Of a stretch of 64,000 nucleotides of DNA, positions 17,670 through 24,938 are shown piece after piece. Source of the stretch: Deltaproteobacteria bacterium UBA6601. Its GTDB lineage: Bacteria > Myxococcota_A > UBA796 > UBA9615. The position numbers were made by a program, and so were the translations under genes. The stretch's first letter is position 1; each line of letters opens with the position of its first letter. The stretch covers positions 33,187 through 97,186 of the forward strand of contig DJIF01000136.1 of NCBI GenBank assembly GCA_002433485.1. Reading direction: 5' to 3'. Below the pieces are notes generated by a model. That model was given only the letters and a program-made list of their open reading frames with translations. It did no database searches and was not told where the DNA came from.

Positions 17670-19520
17670 TCAAGCCTCTATCCGACGGCTGAGCAGCATA
17701 AACAACAACAACAGTGCCAGCGCCGCTGCCGGCAGCGCCAACCACACCGAGAGCCCCGCGGAGACCGGCAGGTAGCCAAGCAACAGCGCAACGCTCATCA
17801 CCACAATCGCGTAGGGAGCCTGGGTCTTAACGTGATCCATGTGATCGCTGCCGGCCGCAGCTGACGAGAGCAGGGTCGTATCAGAGATGGGTGAGCAATG
17901 GTCGCCAAAAATGGAGCCATCGAGCACCGCGCCGATGCAAATCACAACCATGCCCATAGAGCCGAGCGGAGCGTCAGCGCCGACGGTGGCTGCCAGATCG
18001 ACGATGATGGGCAACAAAATGCCCATCGTCGACCACGACGAGCCGGTTGCAAAGGATATGACGCAGGCGATCAAGAACAGTCCCAGGGGTAGCAGCAGCC
18101 CCGGGATGTGGGGCGCCATAAGCTTGAGATACTCGCCGGTACCAAGACCCTTGCAGACTGCAGCCATAGCCCAGGCCAGAAACAAAATCCCCACCGCCGT
18201 ACCCAAGGTCCGATAGCCGGAAAAAACCGCAGCCAAAGCAGCAGGAAGACTCAGCAATCGCAGGCCCAGCACGACAACCAGCGCCACCGCGAGACCGATG
18301 CAGCTGCTCAGAAACAGCAGGTAGGTGTTGTCCTCCACCCCCCCGAGGATCTCGCGCAGATGTGCAAATGCCAGTCCCCCTGAGAGGTGATCGGCATGGT
18401 TGTGCTCGCCTTGATTCCAAAACAACCACAGCACCGAAACTACGGTGGCGCCAATGGGCAGTAGCGCCACCCTCGCCAGATGCGGCTTGTTGTGATCGGG
18501 CTCGGTATCAGTGCTGCTGGCCGACATGGGACGGGCGCCAGGACGAAACACCGCGCCAGTACGATGAGCGCGCCGTTCTGCCACCAGCATGGGCCCAAAA
18601 TCCCGACTGCTGAAACAAACCGTCGCAACCATCAGCAGGCTCAGCAAGCAATAGAAGCGATAGGGAATGGTCTGGAGGAAGACCGCATAGCCAGCCGAAG
18701 GCTCCAGGCCGACAACCCCCAACTGCGGAGCAAACTGGCTGACCTCGAAAGCAACCCAGGTAGAGAGGACCGAGAGTCCCGCGACCGGCGCGGCGGTAGA
18801 GTCCACAATCCAGGCCAACTTCTCCCGGGATACGCGCATCCGGTCAGTAAGCGGCCGCATGGTTCCGCCCACGATCAGGGTGTTGGCGTAGTCATCAAAG
18901 AACACCGCCAGACCGAGCAGAAAGGTCACCAGGCGGGTCGAGCGCGCCGAACGAGCGAACACCACAAAGCGCTCGGCGACTCCGGCGATGCCCCCAGCAC
19001 GCACCACCAGGGCCACCATTCCAATCAGCACAAAGACGAAGCCAAGCACCGCCAACTGAAAGCTCTGGACGCCATAGCCCAGCCCTGCTGGGACCAGATC
19101 ACAGACCGCATCTGCGCCACATCGCGCCAGCTCAGGTTGCTCCGCCCCCGCGGACCTGGCCACGATCTCACACCAGCTGTCCCCACTACAGGCCGGCAGG
19201 GTCGCAGGAGCCCGGTAGACCGAGTTGCCCAGGACAAAAGTACGAATGCTCTCAACAAGGGCCAGCAAGGGCGCAGCAGCCCGCTCGCCGTCCTGCCAGA
19301 ACAGCATCGTCACACCGAGCCATACGCCTCCCGCTAAAGGCAGCAGGGTCCGAGCGGTAGCGAAGGCCAGCGAAATGGCGAACAACGCAGGCAGCAAAGC
19401 AGAAGGGCCTAGTTCCCCTGCATTGGGAAGGAGGAACAGCAGAAATGGGAACAGGGCTGCAATGGCCCAACGCAGAGGTCGCCCTGAAGAGAGCGGCGAA
19501 CGGGGAGCTTCCGAGCTCAA
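17670..19520 (-). CDS. NhaC-family Na+/H+ antiporter
   Basis: 616-residue polytopic inner-membrane protein with more than ten hydrophobic helices. VFFDDYANTLIVGGTMRPLTDR and SSWSTMGILLPIIV are hallmark segments of the NhaC antiporter family, as is FGDHCSPISDTTLLSSAAAGSDHMDHVKTQ (read as two adjacent blocks) near the C terminus. It would expel Na+ (or exchange organic acids such as malate/lactate) against protons. The first codon is TTG (19520-19518), seven bases after the stop of the TPR protein gene, so the two are probably co-transcribed. A hydrophilic insertion of ~40 residues sits mid-protein. Confidence 0.87.
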   Translation of the reverse strand: MSSEAPRSPLSSGRPLRWAIAALFPFLLFLLPNAGELGPSALLPALFAISLAFATARTLLPLAGGVWLGVTMLFWQDGERAAAPLLALVESIRTFVLGNSVYRAPATLPACSGDSWCEIVARSAGAEQPELARCGADAVCDLVPAGLGYGVQSFQLAVLGFVFVLIGMVALVVRAGGIAGVAERFVVFARSARSTRLVTFLLGLAVFFDDYANTLIVGGTMRPLTDRMRVSREKLAWIVDSTAAPVAGLSVLSTWVAFEVSQFAPQLGVVGLEPSAGYAVFLQTIPYRFYCLLSLLMVATVCFSSRDFGPMLVAERRAHRTGAVFRPGARPMSASSTDTEPDHNKPHLARVALLPIGATVVSVLWLFWNQGEHNHADHLSGGLAFAHLREILGGVEDNTYLLFLSSCIGLAVALVVVLGLRLLSLPAALAAVFSGYRTLGTAVGILFLAWAMAAVCKGLGTGEYLKLMAPHIPGLLLPLGLFLIACVISFATGSSWSTMGILLPIIVDLAATVGADAPLGSMGMVVICIGAVLDGSIFGDHCSPISDTTLLSSAAAGSDHMDHVKTQAPYAIVVMSVALLLGYLPVSAGLSVWLALPAAALALLLLFMLLSRRIEA

Positions 19521-19527
19521 GATGGGC

Positions 19528-20259
19528 TCAACGATACACCGACTTTCGGGCTCCCTTGGCGCGCTTTCCCTGACCCGCCATTTTCATCAGCATCTTCTGG
19601 CTCGGCTTCTCCAGGTGAAACTGCCACCAGGCCTCACCAAAACCACCCATCTTCAGATCGTCGCCGTTCTGCAGTCGAATCAGGTTCTCAGTAATCGGAC
19701 CATGATCTGGCAGGACCTTCTTCCCCCGGGCCAGCACCGCGCGCGCTCCATCCCGATCTTTGAGCTTGACCTTCATCCAAGCCTCGAGCCCGTAGAGCAT
19801 CGCCTCTTTGCGATTCATAGTACGGGCCTTATCGAGCACCTTCATGGCCTGCTCAGGCTTGTGATGACGAAACCAATAGGCGGCCAGCATACCCTGAGCG
19901 ACCCAGTGCCTTGAGCTGCTCTTCTCAAGCAGGGGCAAGGCCTGGTCGAACTTCTTCTGCATGTAATGAAGAGCACCGATCTGGCCGTCGAGCTGCCCCC
20001 GCAGCAGAAACACCCAGCGGCCGTAGCCGTAGCCGCTCTCAAGGATACGTACCGCGTGGTCCACCCGCTGTTGCTGAACTTCAGCGCCAGCACGGGCCAT
20101 CAAAGCCTCTACGACCTTCCAATAACGACGCGCCAGCAGCACGTAACAGGCAATCATTCCGACAATCCCCGGGAGGATGGCGTAGTTGCTCGGCCAGAAG
20201 CTGGCGGTAAGGAAATATGCGGCGAATCCTGCGGCGATAGCGACAATTAGGCTGTACAT
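19528..20259 (-). CDS. Membrane-anchored TPR protein
   Basis: 243 residues from the ATG at 20259 (MYSLIVAIAAGF); longer in-frame readings would run through the divergent GntR gene and are rejected. Two hydrophobic helices occupy residues ~3-50. The cytoplasmic or periplasmic remainder is built from helical tetratricopeptide-like repeats (about residues 75-200; for example QIGALHYMQKKFDQALPLLE and AMKVLDKARTMNRKEA), ending in a Lys/Arg-rich tail. TPRs mediate protein contacts; partner unknown. It lies directly before the antiporter gene on the same strand and 44 bp from a divergently transcribed regulator. Confidence 0.8.
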   Translation of the reverse strand: MYSLIVAIAAGFAAYFLTASFWPSNYAILPGIVGMIACYVLLARRYWKVVEALMARAGAEVQQQRVDHAVRILESGYGYGRWVFLLRGQLDGQIGALHYMQKKFDQALPLLEKSSSRHWVAQGMLAAYWFRHHKPEQAMKVLDKARTMNRKEAMLYGLEAWMKVKLKDRDGARAVLARGKKVLPDHGPITENLIRLQNGDDLKMGGFGEAWWQFHLEKPSQKMLMKMAGQGKRAKGARKSVYR

Positions 20260-20303
20260 AGCTTGCGGATGATACTCACCGCGCCGTTCGATACAATCCC
20301 TCA

Positions 20304-21029
20304 ATGCCACTGGACCTTGAGCGAATTGAACGAAAAGCCATCTCGGAGTCTGTGGCCGAGCAGTTACGTACCGCGATCCTCCGTGGCGAAGTGCAGGTAG
20401 GAGAGCGGCTGCCACCCGAGAGGGAGCTCGCGCCGCGCTTCGGCACCAACCGCAATACCCTGCGAGAAGCCATTCGCTCGCTGGAAGCACAGGGCCTGGT
20501 CATCGCCCGCCACGGCGACGGCGTGCGAGTCGCCGACTTCCGCAACACCGGCTCTATCTCCCTGCTCCCCGACCTGATCCGCGCAGCCTCCGGAACGGAG
20601 CGCAAGGAGATGCTCGACGACGTCCTGCAGATGCGCAGAAGAATGGCTGTCGAACTGGCAGGGCTGGCCGCGCGCCGCGCCACCGACCCGCAGATCGAAG
20701 AGCTGCGACTGCTGCTGGAGCGCCAGCGAGACAACGATGGTGACCTTTTGCTTTCGCTACAGACCGACCTCGAACTCTACAACGCGATGGTAGATGCGGC
20801 CTGCAGCGTGGTCGCCAAGCTGATGTTTATGACCATCAGCCGGCTCAGCCAGGCCTGTCTGGAGAAGGTACCGGCGCTGCTGTACGTCCACCCCGAGTAC
20901 CTCAGCCTGATGGAGCGCACCATCAATGCCATCGCCAACCGGGACCGAGAAGCAGCCGAAGCCGAACTTGAGCAGCTCTATCGCAAGACCGATGCGGTAC
21001 TTATGGAGCGCTTAGAGCGCATGAGCTGA
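20304..21029 (+). CDS. GntR-family (FadR/FCD-type) transcriptional regulator
   Basis: 241 residues. The N-terminal winged helix is clear: ESVAEQLRTAILRGEVQVG, LPPERELAPRFGTNRNTLRE and AIRSLEAQGLVIARHGDG. Residues ~85-235 form an all-helical effector domain like FCD/FadR. The His residues that normally bind metal in FCD domains are not evident (MERTINAIANRD and LEQLYRKTD stand where DH...H would be), so ligand recognition may be FadR-like rather than metal-dependent carboxylate binding. It is divergent from the TPR/antiporter genes with only 44 bp between starts, and that shared gap is the obvious place for autoregulation. Confidence 0.87.
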   Translation: MPLDLERIERKAISESVAEQLRTAILRGEVQVGERLPPERELAPRFGTNRNTLREAIRSLEAQGLVIARHGDGVRVADFRNTGSISLLPDLIRAASGTERKEMLDDVLQMRRRMAVELAGLAARRATDPQIEELRLLLERQRDNDGDLLLSLQTDLELYNAMVDAACSVVAKLMFMTISRLSQACLEKVPALLYVHPEYLSLMERTINAIANRDREAAEAELEQLYRKTDAVLMERLERMS

Positions 21030-21049
21030 TCAAGCGGTTCACAGCGTCA

Positions 21050-23737
21050 CTAATCGAGGCTCAGCTCACCGCTCATGGTGATATAGGCAGCTGGGGCCGG
21101 CTCCCGCTCAAAGGTGGATGCACTCAAACCAAAGCCGCCCAGCTCAGGCATAGCAAAACCTCCCAAGCCGCCCAGGGTGTCCATGAGGGTTGGGATCAAC
21201 AGATCGACAACGGCATCCATGACGTTCTCAACCAGCTCACCGTCCACTACCCAGGGACTGGAGGTGACAAAGTCCATGTGGACGGTCGGGTTGGCGAAGC
21301 CGAACTGAATGTTGCCTTCCGCATCGAGGGTAAAGTCAGCATCGGCAACGACCGTAACCGCCAGCTGCATCATCAAGCCGCTGACGCCACCGGGGTCGCC
21401 ATTGACGTTGATCAGCAGATCGCCGATAGCCAGAGACATCCCCCCAGCCGGCGCAGGCCCCACCACCGGTGGCAGCAGCGGCACCATGGCAAGCTCCAGG
21501 TAGGTCAACGGCAGGATCTCGGCCACCTGGCTGAGATCCAGACCCAGGCTGGACGCATCCATGGTCATGTTCATCACCCCGCCCTGCCAGGCCGAGTGCA
21601 ACAGCTGATTGACGAAGCCGTCTTCCATGCTCAGATGTAGGTCCTCAGTAGCCGGATAGACCGGCCACAACGAGTTGACATCATAGAGAGCACCGAGCGT
21701 AGGAGGAGCGCTGGGTCCCTGCGGTGCAGAGACCACCGACTCCAGGGCAACCAACATGCCGTCATCGTCAATCTCAATGTCCTGCGGCAAGGCCTCAAGA
21801 TCGATGGCCACCCCCATCAAGTCAATCTGAGTCTCGATCATCAAGTCGTCGAGGGCGTCCTCCAATAAGGGCGCCAGCTCGCTCTCAAGGATTCCCGGCA
21901 GGATCGAGGCCAGCACACTGTCGATGAGTCCCGAGAACAAGGCCGTTGCGCCGTTGACCAGAAGATCAATCGCCCCGGTAAAGCCGCCCAACAGCAAGTT
22001 GAGGACGCTCTCCAACGCAGAGCACAGAATCCCGCAGCCGCTTAGCTCCAGCCAGACATCTGTATCGATGTCGATGTCACTGCCATCAACCCCCATGGTG
22101 GTGTTACTGATGGTGACGTCGATGACCTCAACCGGGTCTGCCTCAAGCTGGACGTCAGTGTCGACCCAGATCTCATCTGCCCCACCCGAACCAGTGGCGC
22201 TGAACCAGACGTAGCCACAAGCAGTAAAGGTAGTAAAGAGGAGGTTAATAGAAATGCAGTCTCCAGCAAGTGCCGCGGGGGAGTGCGTCACGCTGACGCT
22301 GAGGGGCGAGAACTCGGCAAAGAAATTGAGATGTCCTTCAGGGACCCCCGCTTGCGGGTCAAGGTCCATGGTGGGATTACCCAGCGTGACCCCGCTCAGC
22401 ACCAGCTCACCGCCGCCAAGCCCGGGGCCCAGGACCGAGCCCTCCAAGGCGCTGGTAATGTCGCCGCCGCTGATCAAGCCTTCAACCATCTCCTCGAGAC
22501 CATCGATGGCGCCCTCGTTAAGGCGTGCAAGGATGGCATCCTGGTGCGGCTGCCCCTGGGGGGTGTAGTCCCCCCACAGGAAGGTCTGAAACAGATCACT
22601 GTGATTGTCGTCGCCATCGAGGCTCTCGATGTGCAGGGTATTGAGGCCGAAATCGGCGTTCATGTCGTAGGCAAAGGCACCCGAAGGATCGACACTGACT
22701 GCCTCGCCATTGATGGACAGCGAGGCAACTCCGCTAAGCGAGTCACTAACCAGGCCAGTCACCTGAATCTGCTCGCCGCTCTGACGCTCCAGCTCAGCCC
22801 CCCGCGGCGGGTAGGTCAGGCGCACCAGCGGTCCGCTGGAGTCGACCAGGACCAGACCATCCTCAGCGTGGAGACCATAATCAGTGATGTCGGCGTGAAC
22901 CTGGAACAGACCTTCATCGTGAAAGCGCACGAAGTTGCCCCAGGCCTCGACCCCACCGCCCGGCACCGCGGAAAGATCGACCGGGTGGTCGACCACGTTG
23001 CCGAAGTTGTCCTCGACCAGGGTCTCCACCACGACGCCCTGGCCACGCTCAACATCATAAGAAGACAGCGTGATGGACAGCGAGCCGGGCGGCCCGGCCA
23101 GCACCGATAGGGGCTCGGAGTCAACCGCGCTGCCGTCGGCGAGGGTCGCCTTAATGATGTAGTTGCCCGCGACAATGGCGGTAAGGTCACTGTCCGCGAT
23201 GGTCAGGCTCGGGCTGGCGCTATAGACCAGTGATTCCTGCTCTTCAGGGAGGCTGTTGCCGTAGGCGTCAAAGACCTCGGCACGAAAAGCCAGCGGAACC
23301 CCTGCCTCAACGATGGGAGCCGCTAGGCTCAGATCAACGATTGCCGCCGGCCCCGGGCGAACCACCACCGAGGCAGAACCAACCCGCGTTGAGCCGAGAA
23401 TCTCCACGGAGACAAACCAAGTATAGGTTCCGACGCTGGCAAAGCGATATTGACCATCCCCGTCACTCATAGCGCCCAGCGATGGGCTCATCTCGGTGGC
23501 AAAGGCAACTGCATCACTGACGTCTTCACCGGTGGGCGCAGTCAGGCTTGCAGTAAAGGTAACAGCCTCCCCGGCAGACACCTCAGCAGCAGATGCCGCC
23601 ACTTCCAGAACGTAATCAGATGGCCCCCAGTCGCGGGGCGGGGCGGGCAGAGCTGTGACCTCTCCCTCAGTGCAGCCCAGCGGGCTGAGGAAGGACAGCA
23701 GCGCAACAGTGAGGAGCAGCCTTCGGGCAAGCAACAT
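21050..23737 (-). CDS. Large Ig-like lipoprotein
   Basis: 895 residues starting at ATG 23737 (MLLARRLLLTVALL), with lipobox SPLGC (Cys22). Residues ~35-330 look like successive beta-sandwich Ig-like domains (VTFTASLTAPTG, AEVFDAYGNSLPEEQ, SITLSSYDVERGQGVVVETLVEDNFGN are typical strands), with a further domain carrying VTGLVSDSLSGVASLSINGE. The C-terminal half is Leu/Gly-rich with long amphipathic stretches and no recognised catalytic motif. Probably an outer-membrane-anchored surface or periplasmic protein. It runs convergently to the GntR gene, ending 21 bp after it. Function not recognised. Confidence 0.8.
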   Translation of the reverse strand: MLLARRLLLTVALLSFLSPLGCTEGEVTALPAPPRDWGPSDYVLEVAASAAEVSAGEAVTFTASLTAPTGEDVSDAVAFATEMSPSLGAMSDGDGQYRFASVGTYTWFVSVEILGSTRVGSASVVVRPGPAAIVDLSLAAPIVEAGVPLAFRAEVFDAYGNSLPEEQESLVYSASPSLTIADSDLTAIVAGNYIIKATLADGSAVDSEPLSVLAGPPGSLSITLSSYDVERGQGVVVETLVEDNFGNVVDHPVDLSAVPGGGVEAWGNFVRFHDEGLFQVHADITDYGLHAEDGLVLVDSSGPLVRLTYPPRGAELERQSGEQIQVTGLVSDSLSGVASLSINGEAVSVDPSGAFAYDMNADFGLNTLHIESLDGDDNHSDLFQTFLWGDYTPQGQPHQDAILARLNEGAIDGLEEMVEGLISGGDITSALEGSVLGPGLGGGELVLSGVTLGNPTMDLDPQAGVPEGHLNFFAEFSPLSVSVTHSPAALAGDCISINLLFTTFTACGYVWFSATGSGGADEIWVDTDVQLEADPVEVIDVTISNTTMGVDGSDIDIDTDVWLELSGCGILCSALESVLNLLLGGFTGAIDLLVNGATALFSGLIDSVLASILPGILESELAPLLEDALDDLMIETQIDLMGVAIDLEALPQDIEIDDDGMLVALESVVSAPQGPSAPPTLGALYDVNSLWPVYPATEDLHLSMEDGFVNQLLHSAWQGGVMNMTMDASSLGLDLSQVAEILPLTYLELAMVPLLPPVVGPAPAGGMSLAIGDLLINVNGDPGGVSGLMMQLAVTVVADADFTLDAEGNIQFGFANPTVHMDFVTSSPWVVDGELVENVMDAVVDLLIPTLMDTLGGLGGFAMPELGGFGLSASTFEREPAPAAYITMSGELSLD

Positions 23738-23900
23738 ATGGGTCCTTGAAGCTATTTGGGTGCATCGGGAATGTAGCACAGGCAACCCTCAATTCCCGGG
23801 GATTTCAGCTGCCCGACGGTAAGCATGCTGCCCTCCAGCTGCGCTGTATTCACCAGCAGAACAGCCCTCCCCAGACCGCAGTATCAGCCCCCAGAACGGG

Positions 23901-23928
23901 AGACGGCCGGCCCGAGGGCCAGCCGTCT
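23901..23928 (-). terminator. Strong hairpin downstream of minus-strand mini-lipoprotein
   Basis: The arms 23901-23912 and 23917-23928 pair over 12 bp with one G-T wobble around a four-base loop. It lies 32 bp past the stop of the minus-strand mini-lipoprotein gene and upstream of the large lipoprotein's promoter region. A second small stem (CTCGC/GCGAG) is next to it. No long T-run follows, so it may be a terminator or an mRNA-end stabiliser. Confidence 0.45.
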
Positions 23929-23959
23929 CTGATTCATTCTCGCGATTGCGAGAAAGCGA

Positions 23960-24088
23960 CTATGCCGCGCTGTCGTCGTCGTCGCCAGCGGCGCTGTCGT
24001 CGTCATCGGCACCGCCACCGCAAGCGATCATGGTCACGGTAGTAGCGGCAAACATAAGGCCCAGGAGGAGGGCAAGCATCTTCTTCAT
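23960..24088 (-). CDS. Mini-lipoprotein with Asp-rich DDDDSA tail (copy A)
   Basis: 42 residues, start ATG at 24088 preceded by GGAG. The signal peptide MKKMLALLLGLMFAATTVTM ends in the lipobox MIAC (Cys23). The mature part is only about 20 residues: GGG, then two copies of DDDDSAAG-like sequence. The first 71 nt are identical to those of the plus-strand copy at 24620-24754, including every synonymous site. The mature peptide would be a lipid-anchored polyanion, perhaps a cation buffer or surface decoration; no function is established. It would be missed by size-filtered gene callers. Confidence 0.72.
   Translation of the reverse strand: MKKMLALLLGLMFAATTVTMIACGGGADDDDSAAGDDDDSAA
24018..24088 (-). 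repeat. 71-nt inverted repeat, left copy
   Basis: Perfectly identical, in opposite orientation, to 24620-24690. It covers exactly the signal-peptide and lipobox coding region of the two mini-lipoprotein genes, from the ATG to the second base of the Gly codon after the lipobox Cys; the identity stops sharply where the mature tail begins. Confidence 0.9.
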
Positions 24089-24406
24089 CTTCAACTCCAA
24101 GCAATGCGGCCAAATGGCCAGTAATCCGACGACTGCAGCTTCAAGGCTGCGGTCGCAAGAGCTGCTCTGAACACAACCGACCAGAGCAGCGGGACTATTA
24201 GCCGAGGTGGGCAGGTCCAACAAGTCGGGCACTTTGTTGCCCGAAAGAGATTCAGCTGCAACCGCAAAAAAAAATTATTCGCCGCTAAGTACCTGCTTTT
24301 AAAGCATTATCTTTCGAATGTTCGGTGACGGATCTCCCTGCGGCCCCGACATGGATGTCGCGAGTCCTAAGTGGCACCGCGACAAGACTGTCGCAGTTGC
24401 GTTCGA

Positions 24407-24450
24407 CCTCGAGCCAGATCGGGCTTTAATATGCCCGATCTGTTTCGAGG
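24407..24450. repeat. Large two-part hairpin
   Basis: CCTCGA (24407-24412) pairs with TCGAGG (24445-24450); inside, separated by a symmetric 2x2 internal loop, CAGATCGGGC (24415-24424) pairs with GCCCGATCTG (24433-24442) around the 8-base loop TTTAATAT. All 16 pairs are Watson-Crick. Could be a protein-binding site, terminator-like element or part of a small RNA. Confidence 0.8.
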
Positions 24451-24547
24451 AAATGCACTCAAGGCGACCCAAGAATTGACGCTAATTGGGGCACTGGTAT
24501 CCATACAGGCTAGCGCTGGAGCTGAAAACGCAAGCTCGTTTTGCCCA

Positions 24548-24563
24548 TGGCATGCAAGTTGCT
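24548..24563 (+). promoter_or_regulatory. Sigma-54-type (-24/-12) promoter
   Basis: TGGCATGCAAGTTGCT matches the consensus TGGCACRNNNNTTGCW at all defined positions but one (T for C at the sixth), with correct GG-GC spacing. It sits 57 bp before the ATG of the plus-strand mini-lipoprotein, so transcription would begin about 45 nt upstream of the start. It would need an enhancer-binding activator. The minus-strand copy has no equivalent. Confidence 0.5.
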
Positions 24564-24619
24564 GTAAGAAGGGCACGTTGGGGCCCGGAGGTCCCGGAAA
24601 CTGTTGAAGGAGAATTGAA

Positions 24620-24690
24620 ATGAAGAAGATGCTTGCCCTCCTCCTGGGCCTTATGTTTGCCGCTACTACCGTGACCATGATCGCTTGCGG
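24620..24690 (+). repeat. 71-nt inverted repeat, right copy
   Basis: Identical to the reverse complement of 24018-24088. Contains the start codon, signal peptide and lipobox codons of mini-lipoprotein copy B. Confidence 0.9.
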
Positions 24691-24754
24691 AAGTGGTGGA
24701 GACGACGACGACAGCGCTCACGATCATCACGACGACGACGACAGCGCGCACTAA
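24620..24754 (+). CDS. Mini-lipoprotein with Asp/His-rich tail (copy B)
   Basis: 44 residues, ATG at 24620 with AAGGAG seven bases upstream. Signal peptide and lipobox (Cys23) are encoded by DNA identical to copy A. The mature tail differs: GSGG, then DDDDSA, HDHH, DDDDSAH, so it carries four His among the Asp. Clusters of Asp and His are able to bind divalent metals such as Ni, Zn or Cu, an inference from composition only. A sigma-54-like promoter lies upstream and a hairpin terminator downstream. It is arranged head-to-head with copy A across a structured 531-bp spacer. Confidence 0.75.
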   Translation: MKKMLALLLGLMFAATTVTMIACGSGGDDDDSAHDHHDDDDSAH

Positions 24755-24814
24755 ACATAAAACCTCAAGCCTGCGAGCTTGCCGGGCCCAGGCCCGAAAA
24801 AGCTCGCACGAAGC

Positions 24815-24846
24815 GGCTACCCCCACCAGGGTGGCCGTTTCTACTT
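24815..24846 (+). terminator. Terminator after mini-lipoprotein copy B
   Basis: GGCTACCC (24815-24822) pairs with GGGTGGCC (24829-24836) around a six-base loop, followed by GTTTCTACTT. Eight pairs with one wobble plus a modest T-rich tail fit an intrinsic terminator for the 44-residue gene ending at 24754. Confidence 0.5.
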
Positions 24847-24938
24847 GGGGATGTCGGTCGATGCAGTGATCACTACTGGTAGCGGCAAGCTCAATCCCGC
24901 CGCTGCAGAATCTTGCCCCCCGAAAGGAGCGGCTACCT

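Larger units (their letters stand above)
24089..24619. other. Hairpin-rich 531-bp spacer between divergent mini-lipoprotein genes
   Basis: No protein gene is convincing here. The spacer holds a dense series of perfect stem-loops: 24135-24150 (5 bp), 24161-24190 (9 bp, 12-base loop), 24225-24244 (7 bp), 24347-24360 (6 bp), 24379-24394 (6 bp) and the large 24407-24450 hairpin. An AT-rich patch lies at about 24266-24320. A sigma-54-like promoter is at 24548-24563. The density of perfect stems suggests transcribed leaders or a small structured RNA rather than plain spacer. Confidence 0.5.

Noticed and set aside
16741..17775. 344-residue frame opposite uxs
   Set aside because: Antisense shadow of a strongly conserved SDR gene.
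18480..19337. 285-residue frame opposite the NhaC gene
   Set aside because: Antisense shadow; Gln/His/Arg-rich with no family match.
22283..23110. 275-residue frame opposite the Ig-like lipoprotein
   Set aside because: Antisense shadow of a gene with a clear signal peptide and lipobox.
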